DNA of 64,000 nucleotides from Ottelia alismoides (lineage: Eukaryota; Streptophyta; Magnoliopsida; Alismatales; Hydrocharitaceae): contig JAZKJV010004148.1 in NCBI GenBank assembly GCA_037367405.1, positions 2,294,501 to 2,358,500 on the forward strand. Reading direction: 5' to 3'. Positions 43,550 through 55,728 of the stretch are shown piece by piece. Position 1 is the stretch's first letter, and every line of letters starts with the position of its first letter. The translations under genes and the position numbers were made by a program. The notes beneath the pieces were generated by a model, which was not told the origin of the DNA, searched no databases, and saw only the letters and a list, made by a program, of their open reading frames with translations.

Positions 43550-46418
43550 TGATGAATCGAGTATTCATCATGCTAAAAACAACAAATTAAAACCCTGGCT
43601 TAACCATTCCAATAAAAATCATCTTTAATTCTCTATTTTTATTTTGTATCATATTGTGTATAATTTACCCTTAAATTATTGTATTTAATTTTCCTTATTT
43701 TTCTTATATTTATTTTATCATCAAAAACCCATAAAAATCAGGTAGATAAATTGTCCATAAATCACTGACATTTAAAAATACTAAAAAAATACAAAAACAA
43801 ATCAAAGACAAAAATCAGTGTTTTTATATCCCTTAAAAATACCCCCAAAAATGCTTTTTGTACAAATGACCTCTTTTGGCTTTTTGTCCAACATGGAAGT
43901 TGTAGATCTCGTCGAGACGAGCAACTTTTATGTTTTGACTTTTTCCTAATTTTGCATCTATCTATTTCTTTTGTATTTTTCTTTGTATTTATGCTCTGAA
44001 TTTTCTGATTAGGCCACATGGCGCCCTCAGGGCCGCCCACGTGGCCCGCGTCCCCTTCTGCCACCCGGCGCCCCTCCTGGACAGTCATATCAACTCCGTT
44101 CCTCCTTAATATACACCCTCCATTCCTACCTTGCTCCTAGCCCTTGGATCCTAACTCCAGATCTAATCCTCACCGTACACCAGCGCCTAAACCTCAATCG
44201 TCTGATCTCTAACTCATCCAACACCTATCCACCTGCCATGTCACCTCTTCCCCTTCCACCGTTAGATCTCCCCCATCATTCAATCTTGGTCGCTCCCTCG
44301 CGCACTAACATCAGCCGTGCAATCAGATCCTCAGATCTGATCGCAACCCTCCACTCGCCCCACTATTCCAGCCGTTGGATCACATGGGATCCAACGGCTC
44401 ACCCATCGCCCCCTACCTCGCGTAACCCCCCTCCCCCGAGCCGTTACGCCTCGCCGGCCCACCGCCCCCTTCCATTTTTAGCCGTCACTCCAGCCACCTT
44501 CTTCCTCTCCTAACGGCGCCTCCGCATAGCCGTTAACTCCACCATCTTCGAGCCTCCATTTATGCATCTCCTTCATTATTCCCTCATCATTAAAACACTG
44601 TTAAAACCCACCCTCCATCAATGTAACCTCCGAGATCCGCCTCCTATTTAACTACCTCCCCCGCCACCTGAGACTGCATCCACCATTTGGAGGCTTCCTC
44701 CCTAGCTTTGGCTGCCCTCCGGTGACAGCGGAGGGCTGGCTTCGAGGCGATCATGGCCGTGACGATTTCGGTGAGATCCATGGCCTCTAGACATGTCACG
44801 ACCGCCATTGTGTGCCGCCGAGCATCGGGGAGCGGTCGACCCTGTCGTGCGAAGACCCAGGGCTTCAACTGAAGCCTAGCCCATTCCCCCTCCTCTGCCA
44901 ACACCTTGCTCCGACAAGGTGATTTGTTTTCCTTATTCTCTCTCATTTATACCCCGACTACAGACATCCTCGTCTTCATCTGATCCACCCACAAGCTTCA
45001 CAACATCACCCTCATCTTCGCGCAACCCTCTGATTCCACCAATCCCTTCCCCACAACCTCGTCCATCCTCCGCCACCTCCTCCTCTGCTCCGCTGGGGAA
45101 GGAGCCCCTGGTCCTCCACTCCGACCACCTCTCAGGGACCCCATTCCAGTCACTTCACTCGCACTACATGCGAACTCACTTCGGCTACATCTAACGCTTG
45201 CAGGAACCCTCATTGGCTGGAGTTATCATCAGTGATTTTCGACCTCTTCTTTTCCGACGAAGCTTCATCAACGTTCACCTCCGACCTTTCCTGGAGCTTC
45301 GCCGCACCTCAGAGCTCGGCGGAGTAAATGGCAGGTCATCGGAGCCCTGCCTCCTCCGGTGGCCCGCGGCGGAGGAAGAAGTACAGTTACTGTCCGATCA
45401 TCAGGATCGGACAGTTGTGATTATGCCACGTGGACGCCCCAGCCTGACTCCAAACCAGCAGCCTCAGGTTCACCGAGCCACAACCCGAGCCATGACTTCG
45501 CACCACGTATCCCGAACCTGAGGTGTCTCCCGAGCCTAGGCGACTCACGTGCATCGCACGTGAGGGCCTGGGTAAATTGCACAAAAGATACCTGTATTTT
45601 TGATATTTGCATAATGGTCCCCAGGCACGTGCGTGCGTGCCTGGGTGTTTTACAGGGAGGCCCTCCAACTTTTCTATATTTGCACAAAGGCCCCCGCGCA
45701 TTGGAGAAATTACATCAGGGCCAGGCGATTTTTATTATTTACATTTAGGTCCCTCTAGGGACCTAAATGCAATATTTATCCTTTTTATTTCTTGCATTTT
45801 TTTATAATTATGCCCCTACATTATTTTCTTCATAACTTGAGCATCGTAGGTCGAAATTGCAAGATTTTTGTGTCGTTTTGATCCTTGTTTTGTCCTCTAC
45901 ATCATAGCATGTCTAATTTTCTCATTTGTAAATGTTTTAAAAGGAGTAAATTTTTGTGATAAATGTTGGTTCTACTCTCCTTGATCTTTCCTTGATTCGA
46001 TGACTGCTTTTCATGTTGTGATCAAATTGGCCTTGATTTCTATTTTTATTATGATGCTCATACTGTTAGCGTAGTTTTGTAATCCTTTGTTTAGCACACA
46101 TTTAACCTTGCATATTTGCTCCTTCATCACTTTAAATTGCATAAAAATCAAATACAAATTGCATTCATCATAGCATTGCATTGTAATTTACATAGTGCAT
46201 CTTGCTGACCTGAACTTCATATTCATTCACACTTGTGCTTCCTGAATCGAAATTCGATAAATAAATTAAGTAGTTGTGTCCTTGTGTTCGACCTTGGTAG
46301 ACTTGCCAAGTATAAATACTCCATAGCATTCAAAGGACTGTGGTTTTTGCCGAACCAAATTTGCCTCCTATACTACGATAATTTCACATTATTAAAGAGG
46401 CAAATTTTACGCTCATCA
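43550..46418 (+). mobile_element. Solo LTR H, plus strand, inside the 5' LTR of D
   Basis: A 2869-bp unit starting TGATGAATCGAG and ending CGCTCATCA. It is the only element in the window on the plus strand. It carries the hairpin block AAGTTGTAGATCTCGTCGAG (about 43896-43915), a GC-rich core at 44020-45600, a TATA-like box, and an inverted copy of the U5 motif (GTTCGACCTTGG at about 46288). No PBS, PPT or protein domain, so a solo LTR. Left and right flanks of H align with consecutive parts of the E LTR (around 56995-57110), which confirms the insertion. Confidence 0.85.
44643..44652 (+). promoter_or_regulatory. Possible TATA box of solo LTR H
   Basis: CCTATTTAAC in the sense orientation of H, in a GC-rich setting; the same position in the LTRs of E and D also has a TATA-like sequence. 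Confidence 0.4.
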
Positions 46419-46423
46419 CCGGG
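46419..46423. repeat. Right target-site duplication of solo LTR H (CCGGG)
   Basis: Differs from the left copy CCAGG at one base. Confidence 0.7.
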
Positions 46424-46650
46424 CTGTCAGCACCGGGGATTGATTCCTCTGAAGTTTCAACGATGGATGGGTTAAACAAAAAGGGGGCGATGTCGTTAAA
46501 TAGAGGGGCGGAAGGGTCGAAGGAGATGGAAGGAGATCATCGGGGATCTGAGGGTATTTGGCGAGGTGGTTGCACGCATGATTGGATGAGGAGACGCGGG
46601 TGGCGACGAAGATTGCAGAGGGGTAGCGATGAATCACAGGTGGCACCGCC

Positions 46651-46660
46651 TCTATATTAG
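46651..46660 (-). promoter_or_regulatory. Possible TATA box of D 5' LTR
   Basis: Sense CTAATATAGA just upstream of the GC-rich part; equivalent in position to the TATA-like box of E. Confidence 0.35.
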
Positions 46661-47871
46661 GAAAGGAGACGGAGGAAGGGAACGGATCTGGGACTGTCCA
46701 ATCGATCGAAATCGGGCAGCGAAGGTCACGCCACGTGGCAGGGTTTTTTTAAAAAAAAAAATATTTAATTTTTCAATTTTTTTTAATTTTTTTAAATAAA
46801 ATGAATTTTAAAAACCTCAAAAATGGATGACACATGGCGGCTCCAAGAGCTACCAAGTGTCAGTCTCACAAAAAGCGAAAAATAAATACATTGATAAATA
46901 CATAAAAAATAGTAAATGACCTCGGATCAAAAAATTTCCTTCACAAAAGTTGCTCGTCTCGATGAGATCTACAACTTCCATGCAAAAACTGAAATGGATC
47001 ATTTGTGCAAACTGGTATTTTTGGAGTTCCCATGTATATAGAATACCTTGATTTTTGGGTTTTATAATTTTTTTAAAATAGATAAAAATCCAAAAAAAAT
47101 ATGATAGAATAAAAGATAAATATCTACACATTAGTCTATTTTTTGGATTTTCATTGAGTAAAAAAAGAATAAATAAAATAAAAGACGAAAAAGATAATTT
47201 TTGTACAGACAGTTAGTGAAGACTCGGACTTAGTTAGTTGCTTTGATTTCAAGCTCAATTTGGATTTGGATTTTTGCGCATTTTAAATCAAAGAAGACAA
47301 ATGAAAAAGAAATAAAATAAAATGATTCAATTATATATATAAAATAATAGGTCAAAAATCGCTAAAATACAAAATGTACAAAAGAGGCCCAACACCCAAC
47401 TTTCACATATGAGCCCGATTCACATGAACTTGGTCTTATTTAAAAGGTAATTGAATGTACATTAGTTCAAAAGTGACTAGGATCAAAATGGACATTAGAT
47501 GGGGAAGATGTCAAGAGTTTAGTCTGGAAATCCTAGAACTAGGGTTTGGGTTTTTTGTCCACTTATTTGGGTTAGAGAGTTTTTTGTATTTTTCAATTAT
47601 TCTTGTCAGTGATATATACATAGGGGAGGTGGTTTTGGGTCATTTGGAGTTAGAAAGAATTATTTAAAAATCAGGGGAGTTAGTCTATTTTAGATGTCAA
47701 TTTGGCTGTGATTTTTGGCTTCTTATTTTCTATAAAACAAGTGATAAAATGTAATTCTCATTAAAACATGCATGAAGTCTAATTATGCATAATAAATGAA
47801 GAAATGCCAATGATTTTTAGGGATTTGAGCTTAACTCGTGACTTTTAGAGTGATGAATATGAGATTCATCA

Positions 47872-47876
47872 ATTAT
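47872..47876. repeat. Right target-site duplication of D (probably ATTAT)
   Basis: ATTAT follows the D LTR end and is also present at the matching place in the uninterrupted F LTR (54591-54595). The left copy is outside the window, so this is inferred. Confidence 0.5.
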
Positions 47877-49166
47877 CAACAATGAAATTATCCTTGAACT
47901 GTTTCACGAATAATGCGCTTTCTCCGTGGATACTTGGAGATAAGGACAACGCGATTGTACGTTCCATGTATAGTGACATGGTTATTGAGAACACATCTCA
48001 AATACAGATCTCAGAGACCTCCCACAGATGTCTGATTAAATTAAAGCTGTAAATCTAATCTTCTCATTCCATCTGAATCACGTTCAGATCACTGTCCAAC
48101 ATTTGGACCAATATTAGAGTACTTCTCCAGTGAGAGGAGTCACTAAAATCCATACCTATTTCATTACTCCCACGGAGTGGAAGCATCATGGTTATACAAT
48201 CATTTATGATAACATCACCCTTAGGTATTCCTAATACCTATACATCCTGCATACTAGAAGATCTAGAATAAACCTGAAGTTTTAGATCTATTTAGACTGT
48301 CTCCTTCAAGGTTTTATCATTAAGTTTTTGATTTGATCACTGGGAGTTGGTATCGATCATATACTTTCCAAAAGCATATATCATACCCATGTATTTATCA
48401 TATGCTTTCCAAAAGCATATATCAAACCTACAAATTCATTCAAGCTTCCAAAGCAATACGACTGTGCACGGAATTTGATTCCCAGTATCTCATGAGTGAG
48501 CTCATGCCTTCCAGTTCAGTTAATGAACATGTATGATCCCTTTGAGAGATTGTACTACTCATATGCCCTTGTATGCAAATCCGTACACCGGTATATAAAC
48601 ATTATTTAGATCATCAACCTATCAGTCAGCCAAATGTACATACTTAAAAATATAGTAACCCATTTGTTTCTGATCAGAGGATGCATGCCTATATTGTGAC
48701 AGCAAACTTCATAGATCTTTGGTTATCTCGATCTTGTTAAGTCAACTCGTTGATCTAACTTATCTAACACCTCTGAATCACTATTCCTATATGGATGACC
48801 TGCATCAAGAGGTCGGTTAGATATAAACCCATGAGAGAAAGGATTTCCATCTCCTACTCTAGCTGGAGATCATCTCTTAATAATCATTTGATGGTGCTTG
48901 ATGAGTCCTCTATCTAACTCTTTAGATATTCATCCAAGCACCAGCCTCTATGATTCAATATTTGAATCACCAGTTGTATGACCATTAAGATGGCCATGGT
49001 ACATAAACCTAATTTTACTAAGGGACCTATTATGCAAATTAATTATTCTTCATTTCAGATCAGGGAATGATATTTGCAATAACATTTATTCCATACTGGC
49101 TTGCTGTGGGCTCACATGTCCAATAATCTTTGACTAGTCCAAACAACCATTAATGGGCTAGTCATT
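47872..49166 (-). repeat. F: 3' LTR, part right of the D insertion
   Basis: Homologous to 54591-55728 up to the point where E is inserted (CTAAGGGAC at 49018-49026). The U3 end is not certain; a purine run in the sense strand (GAGCGTGGGTT, plus-strand about 49167-49178) could be the PPT, which would put the LTR end near 49166. A tandem pair of CTTTCCAAAAGCATATATCA units lies at 48363-48425 and also occurs in the other LTR (55066-55125). Confidence 0.65.
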
Positions 49167-49379
49167 AAACCCACGCTCATGTGTTAATCATCAGCTATTT
49201 ATAAAAATAGCTTGGTAAGCTGACTAGTCACTCTGTTCCCGAGAGACTACACCAAGTATAACCCAATAATCATTATAACCAGCATGCAATTTCTATTATC
49301 CTTTATTAGAATGCTCTTGTACCTGGAGATCTCTATCTCCTAAGACTAAGACCTAATCTTATGTCTTATAAGGCATCTG

Positions 49380-50260
49380 CAGTTAAGACCTTCTAGATCA
49401 CTATCTAAAAAATCTTAAGTTCTTGAAGATAATACATTGAGATTACTATCTCAAAAAATCTTATCCTCTTTGTAGATATTGTTATTACTACAACCAAGTA
49501 TTTTATCTCTATAGTAGGATTAGTAAATTTACTACTCCCACTGCATGGCAGGCATCTGGCTTTTTTACACATCTAACATACACTGAGCTTCCCAAAGCTC
49601 ATGCACTAGGGCATATACCTTTGGCATTCACATCCTCAACTCTTGGAGGTGTTATCCCTTTTGATACGTTAGTACCATATCTTAAGGGAAATAAGTGTTT
49701 CTTGGAATTTTCCAAAAAAAGGAACATGTCCAAGGTGTACCACTAATATAACTGCCCCTGTTCCCTCTTCTCTTTGCTTCTAAATAACTTTAGAACTAAG
49801 ATCTAAGAGCTATTCTTGAGATCATATCTCAAGGTATGGAATAGCTAGACTACAAAATACTTAATATTATACTTATATCGTTCAAAATGATTAGGATATC
49901 ATATACATTTAACTTGAAGAAGACAATGGCACACCCACTAAGCTTCACAGGGTTCATGAAGATTCTATCTAAAATCATAACCTTTAAAATTTCATCAAAT
50001 ATGATGTTCCAACTACAATAAGCTTATTCTAGTCCATAGATGGAGCTATTCATATTGCACACCTTACTTTCCTCAACTATGAAGCCTTGGGGCTACATCA
50101 TATGAATATTCTCGACGAGGAATTCATAGATAAATGTGACCTCGACATCCATCTTGAAGATGTCATTGCCAAGTAGTGAATCTATAGTTAGCAATAATCT
50201 GATGAGTATAAGCATGGTCACTAGAAAGCAAGTCTTATCGCAAGTGATGTCTTCTTTCTA
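49380..50260 (-). pseudogene. F: copia-type RT and RNase H remnant
   Basis: The reverse complement of about 49985-50165 reads IFKMDVEVTFIYEFLVENIH followed by PQGFIVEESKVCNM and SSIYGLE, matching the Ty1/copia RT blocks QMDVKTAFLNG, QPEGF and SIYGLKQA. About 49862-49910 gives YDILIILNDI, a damaged form of the YVDDILLIGND block with one catalytic Asp lost. About 49520-49600 gives PDACHAVGVV, matching RPDIAYAVGVV at the RT-RNase H junction, and about 49470-49510 a TIEIKYLVVV remnant of TEAEYMA. Stops and frame changes are frequent. Dead. Confidence 0.85.
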
Positions 50261-50559
50261 TGTGTATCTTGAGGATACGATCCGTTCTTTGAAGGTCCCT
50301 ACCTTCTCATCAGGTTCCCTCTTTCTTTTGAAGATCCATTTATAACTTAACGAGTCTTACCTATATAGGTGGATCCTCGAGGGTCCATATACAACATTTT
50401 TATATGAAGTCTACTTTAGAATTTATTGCTAACATCCATCTCTCCAGGCCATGGTCCTCAGAAGCTTCATCATTTGAAGAAAGATCATTGTCAGACTTAA
50501 ATGACACATGGAATCCATCCTTAAAGTAATTGAAGAGGTATGAGTTTTTCATCTTTAAT

Positions 50560-51010
50560 TATCCTTTTAGTTTTCGATTTTAGAAGCTTCATTACCTTCT
50601 CAAGATTAAATGAGTTCCTTTACTTCATTTTCATCTTGATTCTCAAGAAAGTTGTCCTCTAAGAATCACATTCTCAGATATGAAATCTTTTAAGAATCTC
50701 AACGTCATAAAGTAGGTATCCAATATTATCCTTTGTTTTCCTAATGAAGCAACACTCTATGGTGCTAGATTCTAGCTTACTTGCATGAAACCTTATTAAG
50801 GATATATATTGTAGTCTCTACTACATATATACCTAGAAACTAAGAGGAAATTATTTTATGATTCGTCATTGATCAAATCATGACACACATGATCCAGTTG
50901 CATCCCTACAACTCTATTGAGTTTAGATGAATTAGGAGTGAGATAGGAATGATATTCATTTGATTAATCTAATAGGTATTTGCTACCTTGATTAGATCAA
51001 ATTCTTTCAT
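50560..51010 (-). pseudogene. F: copia-type integrase remnant
   Basis: The reverse complement of about 50880-50950 reads TPNSSKLNRVV and then, with a frame change, a segment alignable at DNA level with the RNRTLLDMVRSMM block that follows the catalytic Glu region of copia integrases (TPQLNGVAERRNRT). The rest of the domain is recognisable only weakly. It supports the copia order INT-RT. Confidence 0.65.
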
Positions 51011-52634
51011 CTTACTTCAAACTTTGGTTATAAACCAAAATTGTGAAATCTTTGAACATTTCAAAGGTTTCTAAGGTGAAGGGAAGAAATATCATATCGA
51101 AAATAATCATCAATAGATATCGCATATCATTGATGTTTATTATGATACAGATGATCCGCATACATCAATATGTATGAGATCTTGAATACCTTGACATCTT
51201 ACACCATACCCAGAGAAGGGTGCATTGGATATTTTTTATTTGAATATAATATCCATAAGTATGTAAGATTTAAAATTTTAGATATTCTAAAGTTTCATCT
51301 CTTACTAGTCTATTGATCTCATCATTAGACATATGTAAAAGGCTTGATGCCAGATCATTGTCAAATGATCTCCATCCTCCTATTGATCATAAAAGATTTA
51401 ATTTCTAGTGTTAGAAATGTTAATGAACCATTCATTAATAGTCTAATTTAGTAGATTTCTCCAGATATTAATTTACTATCTGAAATATATTTATCATAAC
51501 TCTTTATTTTAGGTTTATTCCAGAATTCGAGTTTGTTTCCAACATTTATAAATAAACAATAATATCTAGGTCATAGAGGCATTCTCTAAGACTAAGGGCT
51601 CTCGCACTGAAGTTTGAAGGCTATCTATCCAATAAAGTTTGTTGCAACAATTGCATCAATGTCCATGTGGATGACTATTAAACCTTAAGATCAAAATTTC
51701 TAGTCTTCTAAAACAAATGCAACCAATTGCAAGTGTTATTAGAAGAATGAGAACAATTTAGGGCTTTGATCTTATTCAATAAGCAAGTCAATTTCAATGA
51801 TTATATGTAAATGTAAAATATTCTGATGCACTATAAGGATCCTTTCTAAGGATCTTAGATAGTCAAGATAGTCATACTGTCAATGCATGGACTTATTATA
51901 GTATTGGCAATCACTGAACTCTCTGGATGCCTCGTGAAAGTCATAAAAGTATAGTAAACTCTTTGACTTTCCTTCTTAATTGGGTCAGACCCATGCTTCC
52001 ACTGTGCTCCCTTCATCTATAAGCAACCAATGCTTAAGATTAAGAATCTCTTATGTTGAACTCATAAGAATTCAATGTAAGAGTATTTTAACATTTATAC
52101 ATGCTTCATTCAATTCATACAATATGAATATTATGAAGCTTCGTGAAAGACTAGATTATCGATATTAGAATCATGACACTTATCATATCTACATCCATCT
52201 TAATTCTTAAAGACTTTGGTTCAGGTAGGTACTCAAATATTTTGATTACATCTTCTCATATCGAGCCACCATTCTACATAATGCAGTGAACCATGTCGTT
52301 CATGATTAAATGTTATATGTATGACAAAAACATCTTCTTAGGTTTTATAATGATTATTTGACAATTACGATAATGATCGACATGATACTTCTAAAGTACA
52401 CTCGATGAGAGATCAAGACTATAGGCATACAAACCCAATGTTGTTATCCTATTGTCCAATTAATTGTCATTCTCATTATTATGATGAAACTTGCACATTA
52501 CAACCACATACATTATGTGTCCAGCTGCAAGTACAATATCTTGATTATGTATCTGATCCATGATATTTTATTGCTTATTGTTGAGTATAGTATTGAATGG
52601 GTTTAATGATGATTATCTGAAATAAGAAATTTGC

Positions 52635-52649
52635 ATATATATATATATA
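52635..52649. repeat. (TA)n microsatellite
   Basis: Seven to eight AT units in the internal region of F. Confidence 0.85.
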
Positions 52650-53050
52650 CATATTTTACTTTGATTTAAGAATTTTAATATCAAAGTTGTCTTGCCTTGA
52701 CAACATTACAAATAAACTTACCATTATATCTCAAGCAAGATCTGAGATTTCCTTTCTTATCTTTATTACATCCCAATAATATGAGAAATTGCAACTCGGA
52801 TAAAAAGAAGCAAGAACTCTTTACACCATACAAGTCCAACTTACATTTCCAAATTAGATCTTTAACACCCAGGCCCACCACCCCTAAGGCAATGTTGACT
52901 CATTGTTAGTTGAACCAATCATCAACAAGAATAGAACTCATGCTGCGTAATCCAATATCACCCTCATAATATGAAGAATCGATATTGGGGTCACTACGCA
53001 TACGACCTTACACTTTCGAGAAGCAAATAGCCCGATCCAGATGCACTTGT

Positions 53051-53088
53051 ATGTAGGAGCTGTCATTTTGGACAGGTGTCTCCTACAT
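53051..53088. repeat. Hairpin in the 5' internal region of F
   Basis: Two perfect arm pairs: ATGTAGGAG with CTCCTACAT (9 bp) and CTGTC with GACAG (5 bp), separated by a 4-base bulge, with loop ATTTTG. It has survived in an element whose coding regions are badly damaged. Confidence 0.85.
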
Positions 53089-53864
53089 ATGATTTCGCTG
53101 GTGATGGAACCCTTCACCTTGACGGGAGACCATGTATATCACTTATGTGATCCTCCACATCCCATTCAAATTTTAATTAGTTATTATGAATCATATTCAC
53201 ATGATTAATTCTTCCAAGGGAAATAACATCTCTATTCATTAGAGTATTTACATTTGATATAATTAATTCAACCATATTAAATATATTATCTATCAAATTT
53301 ATTAATGAACAAATAATATTGATTATTATTTAATGGATGGTATAATCTCAAAATACGTATTATTTATATTTTAATAATTAGAAAAATACATCATGATCGC
53401 TTCAAGCATTATCCTTTCCTTACCTATGATCATGGCCAGTACTGATGGGAGTAGGATAAACTGCTCACGGAGCAACCTGCTACCCCAATGCTCCTTGACT
53501 AGATACAATATTTGCCTCAGGTCAGGATAATACGATTTGATCATTTTGTATTTGAGATGATAATCAGTCTTTCAACCGAAGATATACCATATAATATCTA
53601 TCAAAATATTTTTGATTAGTATTACAAGGAGATTTGATAAACAAATCCCCAATCCTATTCAAGCATCAATGTTTGTTGGATAAGATGTATCCAATTGTGA
53701 TCAAGATCAATTATCTTATTAAGTTGGTTATGGCAATGTCATTCAAGGAAATAATAATCATCATTAAATATTTCAAAAATATTCATCAATAAATATTTCA
53801 GGAAATTAATCATTAATTTCCATTAATATAATTGAATGACAATCACAAGGTTCATGATCTAGTA

Positions 53865-55728
53865 TGTAATTTCCAGCAGTGACCCACACTAACTATAATT
53901 AGCATAACTCGGTCAAATAAAATCCAAATCAAACAAACATATTTTTTACTTCAAAATTTGATTTATAACAGAACCCAAATTATAAAAACTCATTTCTAGG
54001 TATTTTAAAACTGTAATTAACTCTTTAATTACGTCAAGATTCGACGTCCCCGAAATAGTGGATGCATGTTCACTAAAATGATCATAACTTGAGCAATTGG
54101 ATTCCAAATCACGCAATCTCAAGTCCCACGATTTCCTTATTTAATGGAGAATATAATAAAAGTGAAAATTTCACGTTTTAAATCACTTAAACAGGGCGAA
54201 AAATGCACTAAATAGGGTCACGTGAATAAGATGCGATGAAACTTCACCCAACTTAAAAGGCCCAAGTCATCTTAGGTTTATGGATCATATCCTAAATCTC
54301 CAAAATAGCTTTCATACCACTTGAATGATTTGGGAAGATACTTAAGCGCATCACAAAAGCGTGAGAATCACATCGTATGCGATCAGGAGTGATTCCTATC
54401 CTTGATAGATAAATCATATTTAATCATCTTGGAGCTCTATTCTCATGTGCCCTTATAACATGAACCACATTCACATTATTCACATCTTTGATTATTCTCT
54501 TATATGGCCAAATAATGTGAATTGAAATCATATTATCCATGATAAGTAAATCACATTTAACTAAATTTTCCTCAATACTCAGACACATTATCAACAATGA
54601 AACTATCCTTGAACTCTTTCAAGAATAATGTGCTTTCTCCACAGATACTTGGAGATAAGGACAGGGCGATTGTACGTTTCATGTAAAATGACTTGGATTT
54701 TGAGAACATTTCTCAAATCTAGATCTAGAAGACCTACAACTTAAATCAAGGCCACAAATCTAATCTTCTCATTCAATCTGAATCACATTCATATCACTAT
54801 CCAACATTTTGACCAAGATTAGATTATTCTCTAGTGAGAAGAGACTAAAATCCAGAACAATTTCATCACTCCCCCAAAATGAAAGCATCATGGCTATACA
54901 ATCATTTATGATCACTTAACCCTCAGGTATTCCTAATACTTGTACATCCTGTATACTGAAAGACGTAGAATAAACTCGAAGTTTTAGATCTATTTAGAAT
55001 ATCTCCTTTAGAGTTTTATCATTAAGTTTCTCATTTGATCATTGGGAGTTGGTATCGATTATATACTTTTGAAAAGCATATATCATACATAGGTATTGAT
55101 CATATACTTTCCAAAAGCATATATTAGACCTAGAAATTCTATGAAGATTCCAAAGCGAGACGACCATGCATGGAATTTAATTCCCAATATCTCATGAGTG
55201 AGATCATTCCTTCCGATTCAGTAAATGAACTGATATGATCCCTTTGAGAGATCGTATTACTCATTTGCCCTTGTATGCACACCATCACGTCGGTGTATAG
55301 ACCTTGATTAGATCATCAACCTATCAGTTTGCCAAACGTACATACTTAAACTTATAGTAACACATCTGTATTGGGTCAGAGGATGTGTGCATATATCGTG
55401 ATAGAAAAAAACATAGGATTTTGGTTATCTCGATTTTGTTAAGTCAACTCTTTGACCTAACTTATCTAACACATTCGAATGTCTATTCCTATGCAAAGGA
55501 CCTACATTAAGAGGTCGGTTAGTTATCAACCCATGAGAGAATGGATTACCATCTTCTACTCAGGCTGGAGATCATCTCTTAATAATCATTTAACGGTGCT
55601 TGATGAGTCCTCAATCTAACTCTTTAGATATTAATCCAAGCATCAGCCTCTATGGTTCAAAAATTGAATCAACAGTAATGTGACCACTTAAATAGCCATG
55701 GTACGTAACTCTAATTGTACTAAGGGAC
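53865..55728 (-). repeat. F: 5' LTR, cut by element E
   Basis: The part 54591-55728 is homologous to the left LTR. The U5 boundary is placed at TGTAATTTCCAGCAG (53865), whose sense reading ends in CA, but the adjoining PBS is not recognisable, so the boundary is tentative. The remaining U3 part lies right of E, outside the window. Confidence 0.6.
55724..55728. repeat. Left target-site duplication of element E (GGGAC)
   Basis: GGGAC precedes TGATAAGCC. The same GGGAC in uninterrupted context is found in the other F LTR at 49022-49026. The right TSD copy is outside the window. Confidence 0.8.

Larger units (their letters stand above)
1..47871 (-). mobile_element. Element D: Athila-type Ty3/gypsy retrotransposon, 3' end outside window
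   Basis: D is recovered by removing the later insertions. Its visible pieces are 1-2753 (start of integrase, RNase H, RT, protease), 19480-23247 (gag-PR linker, gag, leader), 41718-41936 (rest of leader and PBS), and the 5' LTR 41937-43549 plus 46419-47871. Joins are supported by exact TSDs of the elements sitting in it (GTCTC for C, GGTAC for B, CCAGG/CCGGG for H). The Athila assignment rests on RT and protease motifs. D lies in the LTR of a Ty1/copia element (F); only its right-hand junction is visible. Many stops and a degenerate PBS show it is old and inactive. Confidence 0.85.
46419..47871 (-). repeat. D: 5' LTR, U3-side part
   Basis: Continuation of the D LTR after H. It aligns with the E LTR: GGATGGGTT at 46463 with GGATGGGGGTG near 57100, the hairpin block near 46950-46985 with 57476-57505, and the end TTTTAGAGTGATGAAT at 47844 with 58224. 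It ends ATTCATCA at 47871. The GC content drops sharply after 46740. Confidence 0.85.
51011..53864 (-). other. F: presumed gag-protease region and leader, not legible
   Basis: By position in a Ty1/copia element this should hold gag, protease and the 5' leader. I cannot read a conserved zinc knuckle or protease motif on either strand. It is AT-rich with a (TA)n tract at 52635-52649 and a strong hairpin at 53051-53088. Short ORFs here (for example 51980-52168 and 52681-52909) are not convincing. Confidence 0.45.
47872..55728 (-). mobile_element. Element F: decayed Ty1/copia retrotransposon
   Basis: Two related regions, 47872-about 49025 and 54591-55728, are about 80% alike and in the same orientation. 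Between them the minus strand contains, in order, copia-type integrase (about 50.9 kb), RT (about 50.1 kb) and RNase H (about 49.5 kb) remnants. INT before RT is the Ty1/copia order. It is cut on the left by D (in its 3' LTR) and on the right by E (in its 5' LTR). It is the oldest element in the window. Confidence 0.8.

Noticed and set aside
44238..45748. Several ORFs of 90-130 codons, possible host gene
   Set aside because: They lie within solo LTR H, overlap in different frames and strands, and show no domain or gene structure.
46419..46445. Degenerate PBS after the end of H (CAGCACCGGGGA), which would make H the 5' LTR of a full plus-strand element
   Set aside because: The sequence right of H aligns with the E LTR as the direct continuation of the sequence left of H, and near-identical TSDs flank H. 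It is therefore a solo LTR.
49530..49545. Purine-rich sense sequence GCAGTGGGAGTAG as the PPT of element F
   Set aside because: In frame it encodes AVGVV of the copia RT-RNase H junction (DACHAVGVV), so it is coding and not the PPT.
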